The translations under genes were made by a program, and so were the position numbers. A stretch of 64,000 bases of DNA from assembly GCF_001570725.1 (NCBI RefSeq), contig NZ_BCNV01000005.1:310001-374000 (forward strand). The letters are read 5' to 3'. The notes below the pieces were generated by a model. That model saw only the letters and a list, made by a program, of their open reading frames with translations. It searched no databases and was not told the DNA's origin. Of the stretch, positions 1 through 8,174 are shown piece after piece (the first letter of the stretch is position 1; each line of letters opens with the position of its first letter). The DNA is from Paenibacillus amylolyticus. GTDB lineage: Bacteria; Bacillota; Bacilli; Paenibacillales; Paenibacillaceae.

Positions 1-2
1 AT

Positions 3-320
3 TTAACCCGCAATCGTGATGTAAATTTCTCCGCTGTTGCCATCCACTTCGGTTTTGTAGGTATTCAAGCAGCCTTCATCCGGCTCCTGTACCTTGCCGT
101 TACGCAGATCAATCTTCCAATCATGCAAAGGACAATGGACGGCTGTCCCGCATACCATGCCCTCCGACAGTTTTCCGCCCTTGTGAGGGCAGCGATTCTC
201 GACGGCGTGCAGACTTCCGTCGCTCAGCTTGAAGACTGCAATTTCGGTATCCTGTACAAGGAAGGTCCGTGCTCCCTTTTCATCAATATCCGCAACGTGT
301 CCAATCCGAAATTTGTTCAT
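3..320 (-). CDS. nirD: Nitrite reductase (NADH) small subunit
   Basis: Small subunit of the cytoplasmic assimilatory nitrite reductase, which reduces nitrite to ammonium with NADH. The 105 residues form a single Rieske-type [2Fe-2S] fold. The ligand pairs C44-P-H46 and C63-P-L-H66 are intact, so this is a cluster-binding NirD and not one of the family members that has lost the ligands. The gene begins 16 bp after the nirB stop on the same strand, and a GAGGAGGAA site lies 5 bp before the ATG. It is therefore the second gene of a nirBD operon and shares the regulated leader upstream of nirB. Confidence 0.96.
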   Translation of the reverse strand: MNKFRIGHVADIDEKGARTFLVQDTEIAVFKLSDGSLHAVENRCPHKGGKLSEGMVCGTAVHCPLHDWKIDLRNGKVQEPDEGCLNTYKTEVDGNSGEIYITIAG

Positions 321-336
321 CGCTGTTCCTCCTCTT

Positions 337-2778
337 CTAGTGGGTTACCGGCTCGGCACCGGACAGTGGGGTGAAGTTTTTACGCAATTTCTCGTCTTCA
401 ATGATTTCTTTCCAAGGATCAACCGTATGACCCAGTGTAACTTCCAGACGTTCAACCAGAGCGAGACGTACATCCCGATCGGCCAATGCTTCCTTCACAT
501 GATCCAGACCTACCCGTTCAATCCAAGCCGCCGTTCTCTCATTCCATTTTGCGTTCTCTCTATAATATTGTAGGTAAGAGTAAGTCCACTCTTCCACTTC
601 CGCATCGGTCTTCACCGTACAGAGCAACTCGGCTGCACGAACCTTGACTCCAGCGTTACCGCCAACATGAATCTCCCAAGCACCATCGATTGCGACAACA
701 CCCAGATCCTTGATCGTCGCTTCAGCACAGTTCCGCGGACATCCAGATACGGCGAGTTTCACTTTGGCCGGAGCAACCATTTTGTCGAGTTTTTTCTCCA
801 GTCGAATACCCATCTCAATGGAATCCTGTGTGCCGAATCGGCAGAACGTATTACCTACACAAGTCTTCACCGTACGCAGCGCCTTGCCATAACCGAAACC
901 GGAAGGCATATCAAGCTCTTCCCAGATCTTCGGCAGGTTCTCCTTTTGTACACCGAGTAGATCGAGTCGTTGTCCACCCGTGAATTTCACTAATGGCACA
1001 TCGTATTTCTCCGCGACAGTAGCAATCTTAATCAATTCCGCCGGGGAAGTGACACCACCATAGATCCGTGGAATAACGGAATAGGTACCGTCCTTCTGGA
1101 TGTTGGCGTGATAACGTTCATTGGTGAATTTGGATACACGCTCGTCTGTGTATTCAGCCGGCCAGATCATGCCGAGATAATAATTGAGGGAAGGACGACA
1201 CTTGGAGCAGCCTTCCGGTTCATTCCACCCAAGAACATTCATAACTTCTTTAACGTTTTTAAGTCCCATTTCCTTGATCTGTGCAACAATTTCATCCCGA
1301 TCATAGGATGTGCAGCCACAGATGCCTTCTTTGGTCTGTTCGCCTACATTATCACCTGCGTAATACGTGAGCAGGTTTTCGATAATGGGTTTGCATCCAC
1401 CGCAAGAAGCGGAAGCTTTGGTACAGGACTTGATTGCACCGAGCGTATTACAGCCTTTGTTCAGTACAGCATCTCCAATGGAAGCTTTGGTAACACCGTT
1501 ACAACCACAGACGATCTCGTCATCTGGCATACTTGCCATGCGCTCTGCGACAGATGGACCTGAGCCTGAACCACCGGAAGGCACACCGAGCAAAATTTCT
1601 TTCTCACGACCGCTGATGTTCTCACCACTCTTAATGAGGGAAAATAGAGAAGCGCCGTCTGTGGTATCTCCGAACAATACAGCTCCAATCAGCTGTCCGT
1701 CTTTGATCACCATCTTTTTGTACACACCATCAACATCATCCTGAATACGAATGCTGCGAGTGTCCGCAGCGTCTTTGAATTGTCCGGCAGAGAATACGTC
1801 GACACCAGATACTTTTAGCTTGGTAGAAGTGACTGAACCTTCATAGCCTTCAGTTGCAGCTCCAGCGAGACGTTTCGCGAGCACCATACCTTGTTCATAT
1901 AATGGAGCAACCAGTCCATAGGCAATACCGCGGTGTTCTGCACATTCACCGACAGCAGAGATACCAGGAATGCTGGTATGCATATAATCATCTACAATGA
2001 CACCCCGATTCACGTCGAGGCCGGTATTACGAGCCAGTTCAATCTGAGGACGAATCCCGACAGCCATGACAACCAGATCTGCTTCAAGTACCGTTTGATC
2101 GGTAAAACGAATGGCTTTCACCCGCTGTTTCCCTGTGATTTCTTCGGTATGTTTGTTCAAAAGGAACTTCATGCCCTGCTCTTCAAGCTCCCGCTGGAGC
2201 ATCAGGCCTGCCGGGAGATCCAGATTCCGGTCCATCAGATGTCCGTTAATATGAATGACAGTGACGTCCATGCCCAGATTGAGCAGCCCCCGCGCTGCTT
2301 CCAGACCAAGCAATCCGCCCCCAATGACGGCAGCTTTGCGATACTTTTGCGATGCTTCCATCATGGTCTCGCAGTCTTTAATATCACGGAAGCCGATAAC
2401 GCCTTCCTTATTCGCACCGGGAAGTGGGAGGATGAACGCCTGTGAACCCGTTGCCATAATCAGCTCATCATAGGATGCACGTACACCATTCTGAGATACA
2501 ACTTCCTTGCGCTCGGCATCGATCTGAACGACCGGGTCACCCGGGTACACCCGAATGCCGTTATCTTCGTACCAGCTCCACTCGTTGATTACGATATCTT
2601 CAATCGTTGTTCCGCCAGCCAATACAGAGGATAGCATGATCCGGTTGTAGTTGGGATGCGGCTCTGCACCGAAGACTGTAATTTCATAAGCATGCGGAGC
2701 AAGCTTAAGGATATGTTCAATTGTGCGGATTCCCGCCATGCCATTACCGACCAGCACCAATTTTTTCGTTGTACTCAT
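337..2778 (-). CDS. nirB: Nitrite reductase (NADH) large subunit
   Basis: Large subunit of assimilatory NADH-nitrite reductase, 813 residues. Domain order: N-terminal pyridine-nucleotide disulfide oxidoreductase (FAD GNGMAG near residue 10; NAD site with GGGLLGLEA near 155), two Bfd-like [2Fe-2S] modules (CGCNG...C..C near 415-470, then CGC...C..C), and a sulfite/nitrite reductase half with the siroheme-[4Fe-4S] cysteines in CVGNTFC (about residue 640) and SGCPRNC (about 681). The ATG at 2778 is chosen because a GGGGG-type site sits 9 bp before it; the reading frame continues 8 codons further upstream without a ribosome site. Expression is probably set by the ANTAR-type leader at 2838-2947. 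Confidence 0.97.
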   Translation of the reverse strand: MSTTKKLVLVGNGMAGIRTIEHILKLAPHAYEITVFGAEPHPNYNRIMLSSVLAGGTTIEDIVINEWSWYEDNGIRVYPGDPVVQIDAERKEVVSQNGVRASYDELIMATGSQAFILPLPGANKEGVIGFRDIKDCETMMEASQKYRKAAVIGGGLLGLEAARGLLNLGMDVTVIHINGHLMDRNLDLPAGLMLQRELEEQGMKFLLNKHTEEITGKQRVKAIRFTDQTVLEADLVVMAVGIRPQIELARNTGLDVNRGVIVDDYMHTSIPGISAVGECAEHRGIAYGLVAPLYEQGMVLAKRLAGAATEGYEGSVTSTKLKVSGVDVFSAGQFKDAADTRSIRIQDDVDGVYKKMVIKDGQLIGAVLFGDTTDGASLFSLIKSGENISGREKEILLGVPSGGSGSGPSVAERMASMPDDEIVCGCNGVTKASIGDAVLNKGCNTLGAIKSCTKASASCGGCKPIIENLLTYYAGDNVGEQTKEGICGCTSYDRDEIVAQIKEMGLKNVKEVMNVLGWNEPEGCSKCRPSLNYYLGMIWPAEYTDERVSKFTNERYHANIQKDGTYSVIPRIYGGVTSPAELIKIATVAEKYDVPLVKFTGGQRLDLLGVQKENLPKIWEELDMPSGFGYGKALRTVKTCVGNTFCRFGTQDSIEMGIRLEKKLDKMVAPAKVKLAVSGCPRNCAEATIKDLGVVAIDGAWEIHVGGNAGVKVRAAELLCTVKTDAEVEEWTYSYLQYYRENAKWNERTAAWIERVGLDHVKEALADRDVRLALVERLEVTLGHTVDPWKEIIEDEKLRKNFTPLSGAEPVTH

Positions 2779-2837
2779 TATGATTAGCCCCCTTAGGTCC
2801 ATTCTGCAAACTGCCTCAAAACCTTGTCTCTAAAATC

Positions 2838-2947
2838 GAAAAAGCCTGTTATGCCTCGGAGGACTGCGCATATACATACGCATCCCTTGCTCCGAGATTG
2901 CAAAACAGGCTTCATTGCCGTTTCAACCAGCTACGCCGTTGTAACTG
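2838..2947 (-). promoter_or_regulatory. ANTAR-responsive antitermination leader of nirB
   Basis: Seen in the minus-strand RNA: hairpin P1 (2947 to 2928) is CAGUUAC / loop AACGGC / GUAGCUG, 7 bp with one G-U. After a 4-nt linker, P2 (2923 to 2903) is AAACGGC / loop AAUGAA / GCC-U-GUUU with one bulged U. Both are hexaloops with A at position 1 and G at position 4, the known signature of ANTAR-protein RNA targets. The 3' arm of P2 contains AAGCCUGUU (2912-2904), which also pairs with AACAGGCUU (2850-2842) to make a terminator followed by a U run. P2 and the terminator therefore exclude each other. An ANTAR protein is encoded next door at 3369. Confidence 0.85.
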
Positions 2948-2980
2948 TGATCGATTCAAATATGGAGTTGTTATGGCTTA

Positions 2981-3009
2981 ACTATAAAAGATACATCCAT
3001 CCATGTCAA
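2981..3009 (-). promoter_or_regulatory. Sigma-A promoter of nirBD
   Basis: Minus-strand TTGACA (3009-3004), 17-bp spacer, TATAGT (2986-2981). The -35 is a perfect consensus hexamer. Transcription would begin near 2974, giving a leader of about 195 nt that contains the P1/P2 hairpins and terminator. A strong promoter combined with a leader terminator fits control after initiation. Confidence 0.8.
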
Positions 3010-3225
3010 TATAGTTAACATAAAAAAGTATTTGAAATTTAAAGTTAATTATGTTTACATGAGTTTATTGGAATATCGAATGGACGACGAAGTTTTACGA
3101 GTATATCTTCATATGAATGAAGGATTTAGATGAAGTTGGCATACCGGATACAATAAACATTGTAGAAAAGGTGCCATGTAAGGTGTTTTGCCCTTTTTTA
3201 TTACAGGATGATGAGGCGTGAAACG

Positions 3226-3348
3226 ATGATTCGAAATTTAAAATTAAGACGCAAAATCGTTACCACCTGCTTTTTGTTAGGTAATATAACACATTTATTG
3301 CTTTCATGTATTAATGCATTAAATGTTATGGACTCTGACTATACGTAA
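3226..3348 (+). pseudogene. Short ORF resembling the N-terminus of a 4HB-type chemoreceptor
   Basis: A 40-codon frame that starts at ATG 3226 (an in-frame ATG also lies at 3208) and stops at TAA 3346-3348, 20 bp before the ANTAR gene. The protein begins with a basic NLKLRRKI stretch followed by a hydrophobic segment and a D-S-D-Y-T motif. That order is typical of the first 40 residues of four-helix-bundle methyl-accepting chemotaxis proteins. Nothing else of such a protein follows. It may be a remnant, a small membrane protein, or chance. No convincing ribosome site is visible. Confidence 0.3.
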
Positions 3349-3368
3349 TAGGGAGGGATTGATCCATC

Positions 3369-3962
3369 ATGCGATCTTTATTGGTCATCCGTGTACAACC
3401 AACGATAGCTGCCTCATCCGATGCAATCCCTCTGACACCGGAGAGGCTGCTGGGAGCAAACGGGTACCATGTACAGGTGGCAGGTAGTGAAACGGAAGCG
3501 CTGAAGTTGGCTCGTGAGGCGGAAGCATCCATTTTGCACCTATCCCTGACTGATGTGGAATACTGGGGGAACTGCCTGGGAAAGGGGAAGTCGGATACCC
3601 CGTTGCTCTGGTGGTGCGCGCCAGATACAGCCTCTTCCTCCGCAGAATCCTGCGAGGTCGAAACCTCACTAGATGGAATACTTACACCATCCATGACCGG
3701 GCCCGAGATCCACTGGACTCTTCACTTTGCAGCCCGGCGCTACATGGAACGCAAACAGTGGGAGCAGGAACGGAAGCAGTTGCAATCCAGGCTGGAGGAT
3801 CGAAAGTGGATTGATATGGCAAAGGCTATCCTTAGTGATCTGAAGCAGATCTCCGAGGCCGAAGCCTATGACCTGTTACGCAAGAAAGCAATGGATGAAC
3901 GCAAACGGATGGTCGATGTAGCTACAGCGATTGTGAAGGCACATCAACTGCTCCAGTCTTAA
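3369..3962 (+). CDS. ANTAR-domain antiterminator with degenerate receiver domain
   Basis: A 197-residue NasT-like protein. Residues 1-115 resemble a response-regulator receiver domain but lack the usual acidic pair after the first strand, and histidine stands where the phospho-acceptor aspartate is expected (SILHLSL). A coiled linker follows, then a C-terminal ANTAR three-helix domain (about 140-195) with the typical AKAIL...EAEAYDLLRKKAMD...VATAIV pattern. ANTAR proteins bind pairs of hexaloop hairpins and prevent termination. The divergent nirB leader carries exactly such a pair, so nirBD is the likely target. GGGAGGG lies 14 bp before the ATG. No NasS-type nitrate sensor or NIT domain is seen in the window, so the signal input is unknown. 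Confidence 0.88.
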   Translation: MRSLLVIRVQPTIAASSDAIPLTPERLLGANGYHVQVAGSETEALKLAREAEASILHLSLTDVEYWGNCLGKGKSDTPLLWWCAPDTASSSAESCEVETSLDGILTPSMTGPEIHWTLHFAARRYMERKQWEQERKQLQSRLEDRKWIDMAKAILSDLKQISEAEAYDLLRKKAMDERKRMVDVATAIVKAHQLLQS

Positions 3963-3980
3963 TTGGAAGGAGGATTCTCC

Positions 3981-5057
3981 ATGGATATGTCTCAGATACT
4001 CCGAGAGGTCGGACGTGGGAAACGAGGCTCACGTGATCTGAATTATACAGAGGCGCTGACGGTTGCAGAGAAAATCCTGAAACAGGAGGTTTCCCCTGCC
4101 CAGACGGCTGCGTTTCTAATGGCTGAACGAATGAAAATGGAAAACGTCGAGGAACTGGAAGCCTTTGTTCATGCGTGCCGTAACAGCGCGGAACGGTTCT
4201 CCGTATTTCAGAACGGATTGGACTGTGCTGGTCCCTATGACGGACGGACAAAGTCGTTCATGGCTACATTTCCGGTTGCATTTGTACTCGCGGCGGCCGG
4301 GTTGCCGGTGACTTTACATGGGAGCGATCCTTTACCACCCAAGTGGGGAGTTACGCTGTCGGTTCTGTTAAAGGAAGCGGGAATTGATACACGTAAAATG
4401 GATCGGGAAGATGCCCGTGGGGCTGCGTTGCGTTCCGGTGTCATGTATGTATCCTCCGAGGAATGGTGCGAGCCTCTTCGCAAGCTTCGTCCGTTACGGG
4501 AAGAGCTAGGTTTCCGCACGGTGTTTAACACGGCAGAGAAACTCATTGATTATAACCATTCACCGTATCTGGTGTTCGGTGTGTTTCATAATACCTTTCT
4601 GGATCGGATTGCGAAGCTGCTCACTCGGTTTAACTATCGCCGTGCTTATGTTGTACAGGGAATGGAAGGGTCTGAGGATCTATACATTGATCGGCCAACC
4701 CGCGTATACGCCGTGGAAGACGGTGATATGAAGCTCGAACTGGTTGATCCTGCAGCCTACGAACTGGATATGCCTGTGCCGGAACTGGTCTGGACGGCTT
4801 CGAAGCAGCTTGAAGTTGCCGAAAGTGTGTTAAGTGGCGACGGTCATATTGCTTTTGTGAATCAGGTATTGTTAAATGGGGGGTTCCGCTTGTACGCAGC
4901 GGGGCGTGTCAATTCCATAGAAGAGGGCATATACACTTGTCAGGGGTTGCTGGAGAGTGGTTCAGCGTATCGCATCTATCAGCAATGGTGTGTCTCCATG
5001 GGTGGCGAACTGCCGGATAGCAGAGCAGTCTCCATCTATCCGGCATCGTCCAGATAA
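3981..5057 (+). CDS. TrpD2-like protein (anthranilate phosphoribosyltransferase fold)
   Basis: A 358-residue member of the glycosyltransferase family 3/TrpD fold, with an N-terminal helical domain (Q-A-A-F-L-M-A-E-R-M) and a central alpha/beta domain. The glycine-rich phosphoribosyl-diphosphate loop of true TrpD is replaced by AGPYDGRTKSF, and K-H-G-N becomes L-H-G-S-D. These are features of the TrpD2/YbiB group, whose E. coli member binds nucleic acids and is not a tryptophan enzyme. The start ATG 3981 has GGAAGGAGG 7 bp before it. An earlier in-frame TTG at 3963 includes the ribosome site and is rejected. It follows the ANTAR gene after 18 bp, so the two are co-transcribed; whether TrpD2 helps nirB control is unknown. 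Confidence 0.85.
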   Translation: MDMSQILREVGRGKRGSRDLNYTEALTVAEKILKQEVSPAQTAAFLMAERMKMENVEELEAFVHACRNSAERFSVFQNGLDCAGPYDGRTKSFMATFPVAFVLAAAGLPVTLHGSDPLPPKWGVTLSVLLKEAGIDTRKMDREDARGAALRSGVMYVSSEEWCEPLRKLRPLREELGFRTVFNTAEKLIDYNHSPYLVFGVFHNTFLDRIAKLLTRFNYRRAYVVQGMEGSEDLYIDRPTRVYAVEDGDMKLELVDPAAYELDMPVPELVWTASKQLEVAESVLSGDGHIAFVNQVLLNGGFRLYAAGRVNSIEEGIYTCQGLLESGSAYRIYQQWCVSMGGELPDSRAVSIYPASSR

Positions 5058-5091
5058 CCTTTGTGCAACATTGTGAGTGCTTAGTGTGTTC

Positions 5092-5640
5092 TTATTCCCA
5101 AGGATAAGTTACGGTTAGGAAGTCAGCGAATTTCTTGCTCTCTTCCCGCCGTTGTTTCCGCATGGCCGCCCGATCCGGAGCGGTCTCGTATAGTTTCTTC
5201 TCTTCTTCCGTCTCCGGGATAATGCGGGGTACGATCAGTTTGCGATTGTTTTCGTCCAGAGCCACAAAGGTCAAAAATGCGGTCGCTGCAATTTTCTTCT
5301 CTCCGGTCTTCAGATCCTCGCGGATTACCTTCACAAAAATCTCCATGGAACTTCGTCCTGTCCAGGACGCGAACGATTCAAGTGTCACCGAATCCGTTGG
5401 GTTAATCGGGTACAGGAAATCGACAGAGTCGGTTGAAGCCGTTACGGTATTGACCCGGCATAGCTTGGAAGCGGCGATGGATGCAATATCATCGATATAG
5501 GACATCAGTCTCCCACCGAATAGCGTGTTATGATTATTGACATCGGTTGGGAATACCCGTGCTGTCTTAAAACAACGCGTTTCGCGTACGTACTTTTTCT
5601 CCACCTGATCCATCTCCGTAGGTTTCGGTATCTCTCTCAT
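5092..5640 (-). CDS. Acyl-CoA thioesterase, hotdog fold (YkhA-like)
   Basis: A 182-residue hotdog-fold acyl-CoA hydrolase of the BACH/YkhA type, cytoplasmic. The active-site helix region reads NNHNTLFGGRLMSYIDDIA, with the N-x-N-T-L-F-G-G pattern typical of this family, followed by the long central helix and the beta strands carrying TASTDSVDFL. The C-terminus is charged. A TAAGGAGGAA site lies 6 bp before the ATG. The gene is convergent with the TrpD2-like gene, ending 35 bp from it, with no obvious terminator in the gap. The physiological acyl-CoA substrate cannot be read from the sequence. Confidence 0.9.
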   Translation of the reverse strand: MREIPKPTEMDQVEKKYVRETRCFKTARVFPTDVNNHNTLFGGRLMSYIDDIASIAASKLCRVNTVTASTDSVDFLYPINPTDSVTLESFASWTGRSSMEIFVKVIREDLKTGEKKIAATAFLTFVALDENNRKLIVPRIIPETEEEKKLYETAPDRAAMRKQRREESKKFADFLTVTYPWE

Positions 5641-5759
5641 GCTTTTTCCTCCTTACAGTATGGCTGCTGTGACATTTCATGTGTTGCAGGGTCTATTTAT
5701 GATCTATTATCCCTAGTATAGGTGTCGGTCAGATACATATTCAAATGAAGTCAGAGTGC

Positions 5760-5798
5760 AAAAAAACCGCCAGGCGCGGACCGGCGCGCGGGCGGTTT
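5760..5798 (-). terminator. Terminator of the acetate transporter gene
   Basis: Minus-strand hairpin with arms AAACCGCC and GGCGGTTT (5764-5771 and 5791-5798), a GC-rich inner part, and a following T run (the A run at 5761-5766 on the plus strand). It lies 12 bp beyond the stop of the transporter. Confidence 0.85.
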
Positions 5799-5809
5799 AC
5801 TGCTGTATA

Positions 5810-6433
5810 TTAAGCCTTGGGTTTGAAAATGCCGGACGGTTTGCCGATTGGCAAGAACGCATAACCGAAGTGAGCGTTCAGTACCGAAGCGCCTGTACCA
5901 TACAGGGACACAATTCCAATCGCCAGTTCAGCGTATGCTGCAATGGTGTGGAAAATGTGAGGAGCTACGCCGAAAGCGTCAAAGGTCAAGCCAAGGAACA
6001 GGAAGTCAATCAGAATGAAGATGATAAGCAATACTTTATTCGCTTCAATAGCACCGATCGTCATGAACAGGGTGAATACCAGGTATCCGGCAAAAGCAAA
6101 TCCGAGCTGCTTGCCATCGGCCTGTTCAGCAAGCGTGGAACCGAATACGCCCATTTTGATCATCCAGTTGGCAGCCATAGCGAACCAGAAGAATGCGTAA
6201 GCGCCAAAAGCTGTTGTGCCAAAAGTATTGTTACGTTTGGAATCTTGAATGCATGCGAATAACTGGGCAAATGCACCCAGGAAGATTGCCCAAGGAATAG
6301 CGTAGCTAAGTCCTTCTGTAATGCCAAGCTTCTGGGAAGAAGCGACCAGGGTTACAATTGCCAACCCAAATAATCCCATTGCGCTGGGATCGGCATTAAC
6401 AATTTTGACTTTAGTCTGTGAATCGGTCTGCAT
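5810..6433 (-). CDS. Acetate uptake transporter family protein (GPR1/FUN34/YaaH)
   Basis: A 207-residue integral membrane protein with six hydrophobic segments. The N-terminal signature NADPSAMGLFGLA matches the N-P-x-P-x-G-L motif of the acetate/succinate channel family (SatP/YaaH). The family takes up acetate, often as hexameric channels, so this protein would import acetate or other short monocarboxylates. It is a single-gene unit on the minus strand with its own terminator and 430 bp of non-coding DNA upstream. No operator could be identified. Confidence 0.9.
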   Translation of the reverse strand: MQTDSQTKVKIVNADPSAMGLFGLAIVTLVASSQKLGITEGLSYAIPWAIFLGAFAQLFACIQDSKRNNTFGTTAFGAYAFFWFAMAANWMIKMGVFGSTLAEQADGKQLGFAFAGYLVFTLFMTIGAIEANKVLLIIFILIDFLFLGLTFDAFGVAPHIFHTIAAYAELAIGIVSLYGTGASVLNAHFGYAFLPIGKPSGIFKPKA

Positions 6434-6865
6434 GGTGATGATAAGCCTCCAATAATATCAAATCAGGATCAATGCCTTCGTTGGCCGTCCTCTAAATTAC
6501 ATCATTTGTATCCGCCGGGTCCGGACACACACATCGCCCTATTGTACCTGAATGGCCCCGTTATGGAAAGGGATTTTATTACCTTTTAAGTCAATAGACT
6601 TCTGTTTTTTCAATATACACAATAACGACACAATCCATTCTGGCTATGAATGATGAGCTACAACGATAAAATCCAACCCTGGATTAACTGCTAAAATAGC
6701 GTTAAATCAGCCATTTTCGGATACGCACTTGTGTGATAGAATAGTATTTATCAAAATTTGGAGAAGAATACAAAACATCCTTGTCCCCTATGCCATATGT
6801 TAATCCAACTATAGATTGACAGGAAAAACTAAAATGGTTCACAGAATAAGGAGGTATCAGGGGTC
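6434..6865. other. Non-coding region between acetate transporter and Spo0E-like gene
   Basis: 432 bp, AT-rich, upstream of two divergent genes. It must hold both promoters, but no pair of hexamers with good spacing stands out. TTGACA at about 6817 has no usable -10 before the ribosome site. I see no open frame, repeat or riboswitch-like fold. Confidence 0.4.
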
Positions 6866-7042
6866 ATGGTTATGAGTTTGGATTTGAAAAATAAAATAGA
6901 AAAGGCCAGACATAACCTTCATATGCTGGTAGAGCATAACAAGGGTGGTCTTGGACATCCCGATGTGATTCGGCAGTCTATGGCATTGGACGAATTAATT
7001 AATGAGTATAACCGAATTAGCCGAAATCATTCACGGTCCTGA
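6866..7042 (+). CDS. Spo0E-family aspartyl-phosphate phosphatase
   Basis: A 58-residue protein. The core QSMALDELINEYNR (residues 42-55) carries the S-x-x-L-D signature of the Spo0E/YnzD/YisI family. These small proteins remove the phosphate from phospho-Spo0A and so delay sporulation. Two predicted helices (residues 5-25 and 33-55) match the family hairpin, and the length is typical. AAGGAGGT lies 10 bp before ATG 6866; a second in-frame ATG at 6872 is further from it. The gene stands alone, is followed by a long hairpin terminator, and supports an endospore former as the source. Confidence 0.87.
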   Translation: MVMSLDLKNKIEKARHNLHMLVEHNKGGLGHPDVIRQSMALDELINEYNRISRNHSRS

Positions 7043-7106
7043 ATCCGAATGGATTTTAATTTAATATACGGAACGAAGAAATAGATCGCAGCGCTTGGTC
7101 ATACAG

Positions 7107-7190
7107 ACGGGCATGAATATCGCCGAAATGGACAGCCTCCAGTTAAGAAGGAGGTGCCATCCGGCGTAATATTCATGCCCGTTTGTTTTT
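7107..7190 (+). terminator. Long stem-loop terminator after the Spo0E-like gene
   Basis: Outer perfect 14-bp inverted repeat ACGGGCATGAATAT (7107-7120) against 7169-7182, followed by TTGTTTTT. Inside is a further imperfect stem (CGCCG..ATGG..CCTCC against GGAGG..CCAT..GGCG), so nearly the whole 76 nt can fold into one rod. That is much longer than an ordinary terminator. Confidence 0.75.
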
Positions 7191-7215
7191 GCAACGTATC
7201 CATCATGCATCATGC

Positions 7216-8145
7216 TTAATGCAGCAATCGTTTGGCTTCCAGATATAACACCTGTACGAACTTTTTCGTATTAATGCGGGTCTGGGACAGGGAAGGCTCC
7301 ACATTGTTTTGCAGCTCCAGCATTTTCTTGCGAATTTCGGTAAAATCGAAAAATTTGGATGCATAGTTCTCGAACTTGGGATGTGTATAATCCGTTAACC
7401 CCAGTGAAACCACATGGCTCAGTGTCTGGAAGATGGCTCTGCGGACACGTTGTTCCGATGCCTTGATCTCCTTGTTAACCTCTGCCAGAGAGGCGTTCTC
7501 TCCCAGCTTGCGTACCGCTACGTTCTGAAAGATGTCTTTGAGGGATGGGAACGTATAGGGCGACAGCTTATGCTCATCTGTCTCTACCTGCTCCAGATAT
7601 TCGAGCATATCCAGCAGATCTCTGCTGCCGGCTTCGCCGATCATGCCCATCTCGGACAGCAGGAAATGTCCTGCTGTAGTAATCGTTTTGTCCGGAACCG
7701 GAGCCGCAGTGCGCTCGTTAGGATGCAAACCGGACAATCCCTGCAATGTCCGCTGAATATCTGCGATGGATTGCTGCATCCGTAACCGCTCACCCACCAG
7801 CCGTAGAACAGACAGTATCTCCAACCGGTTAATCGGCTTCGTAATGTAATATTCAATCCCTAGTGAATAGGCTTCGCCGATCATATTTTTCGACTCGATC
7901 TGGGAGATCATAACGATCTTGCCCTCGAACCTTCCTTCAAGCGCCCGGACAGTCTGAATCCCGTCCCGTTGTGGCATCAGCAGATCAATCAGCAGTACAT
8001 CCACCTTATGCAGCTCCAACAGTTCCGCGTGAATATGTGCGCCGTCCTCGGCTTCCCCGGCAATATCGCCAAGCCCTTCATCCTCAATAATATCCATCAA
8101 CATGGAACGAACGCCAGGATCATCATCCACGATAAAATAACGCAT
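7216..8145 (-). CDS. GlnL/YcbB-type response regulator
   Basis: A 309-residue two-component regulator. Residues 1-120 are a receiver domain with D7-D8-D9, phospho-acceptor D54 (LLIDLLMP) and the conserved lysine in ITKP. The C-terminal half resembles the YcbB/GlnL DNA-binding domain, not OmpR, NarL or LytTR. In B. subtilis GlnL with kinase GlnK activates glutaminase and glutamine transporter genes. Here the divergent neighbour is a GlnT/AlsT-like symporter, which fits that role, but no kinase gene is adjacent. ATG 8145 is chosen because AAAGGAG lies 9 bp before it; the frame extends 13 codons upstream through the ribosome site. Confidence 0.85.
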   Translation of the reverse strand: MRYFIVDDDPGVRSMLMDIIEDEGLGDIAGEAEDGAHIHAELLELHKVDVLLIDLLMPQRDGIQTVRALEGRFEGKIVMISQIESKNMIGEAYSLGIEYYITKPINRLEILSVLRLVGERLRMQQSIADIQRTLQGLSGLHPNERTAAPVPDKTITTAGHFLLSEMGMIGEAGSRDLLDMLEYLEQVETDEHKLSPYTFPSLKDIFQNVAVRKLGENASLAEVNKEIKASEQRVRRAIFQTLSHVVSLGLTDYTHPKFENYASKFFDFTEIRKKMLELQNNVEPSLSQTRINTKKFVQVLYLEAKRLLH

Positions 8146-8174
8146 ATCAGTCATCTCCTTTCCTGCTTGCATAG

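Noticed and set aside
3166-3199. Possible terminator or attenuator before the ANTAR gene (AAAAGG...CCTTTTTT)
   Set aside because: Stem is weak and bulged, and no ANTAR-type hexaloop pair precedes it; autoregulation by the same mechanism is not supported.
6817-6855. Sigma-H-like promoter (ACAGGAAAA ... ACAGAAT) before the Spo0E-like gene
   Set aside because: The spacer is one base too long and the start point would fall in the ribosome site.
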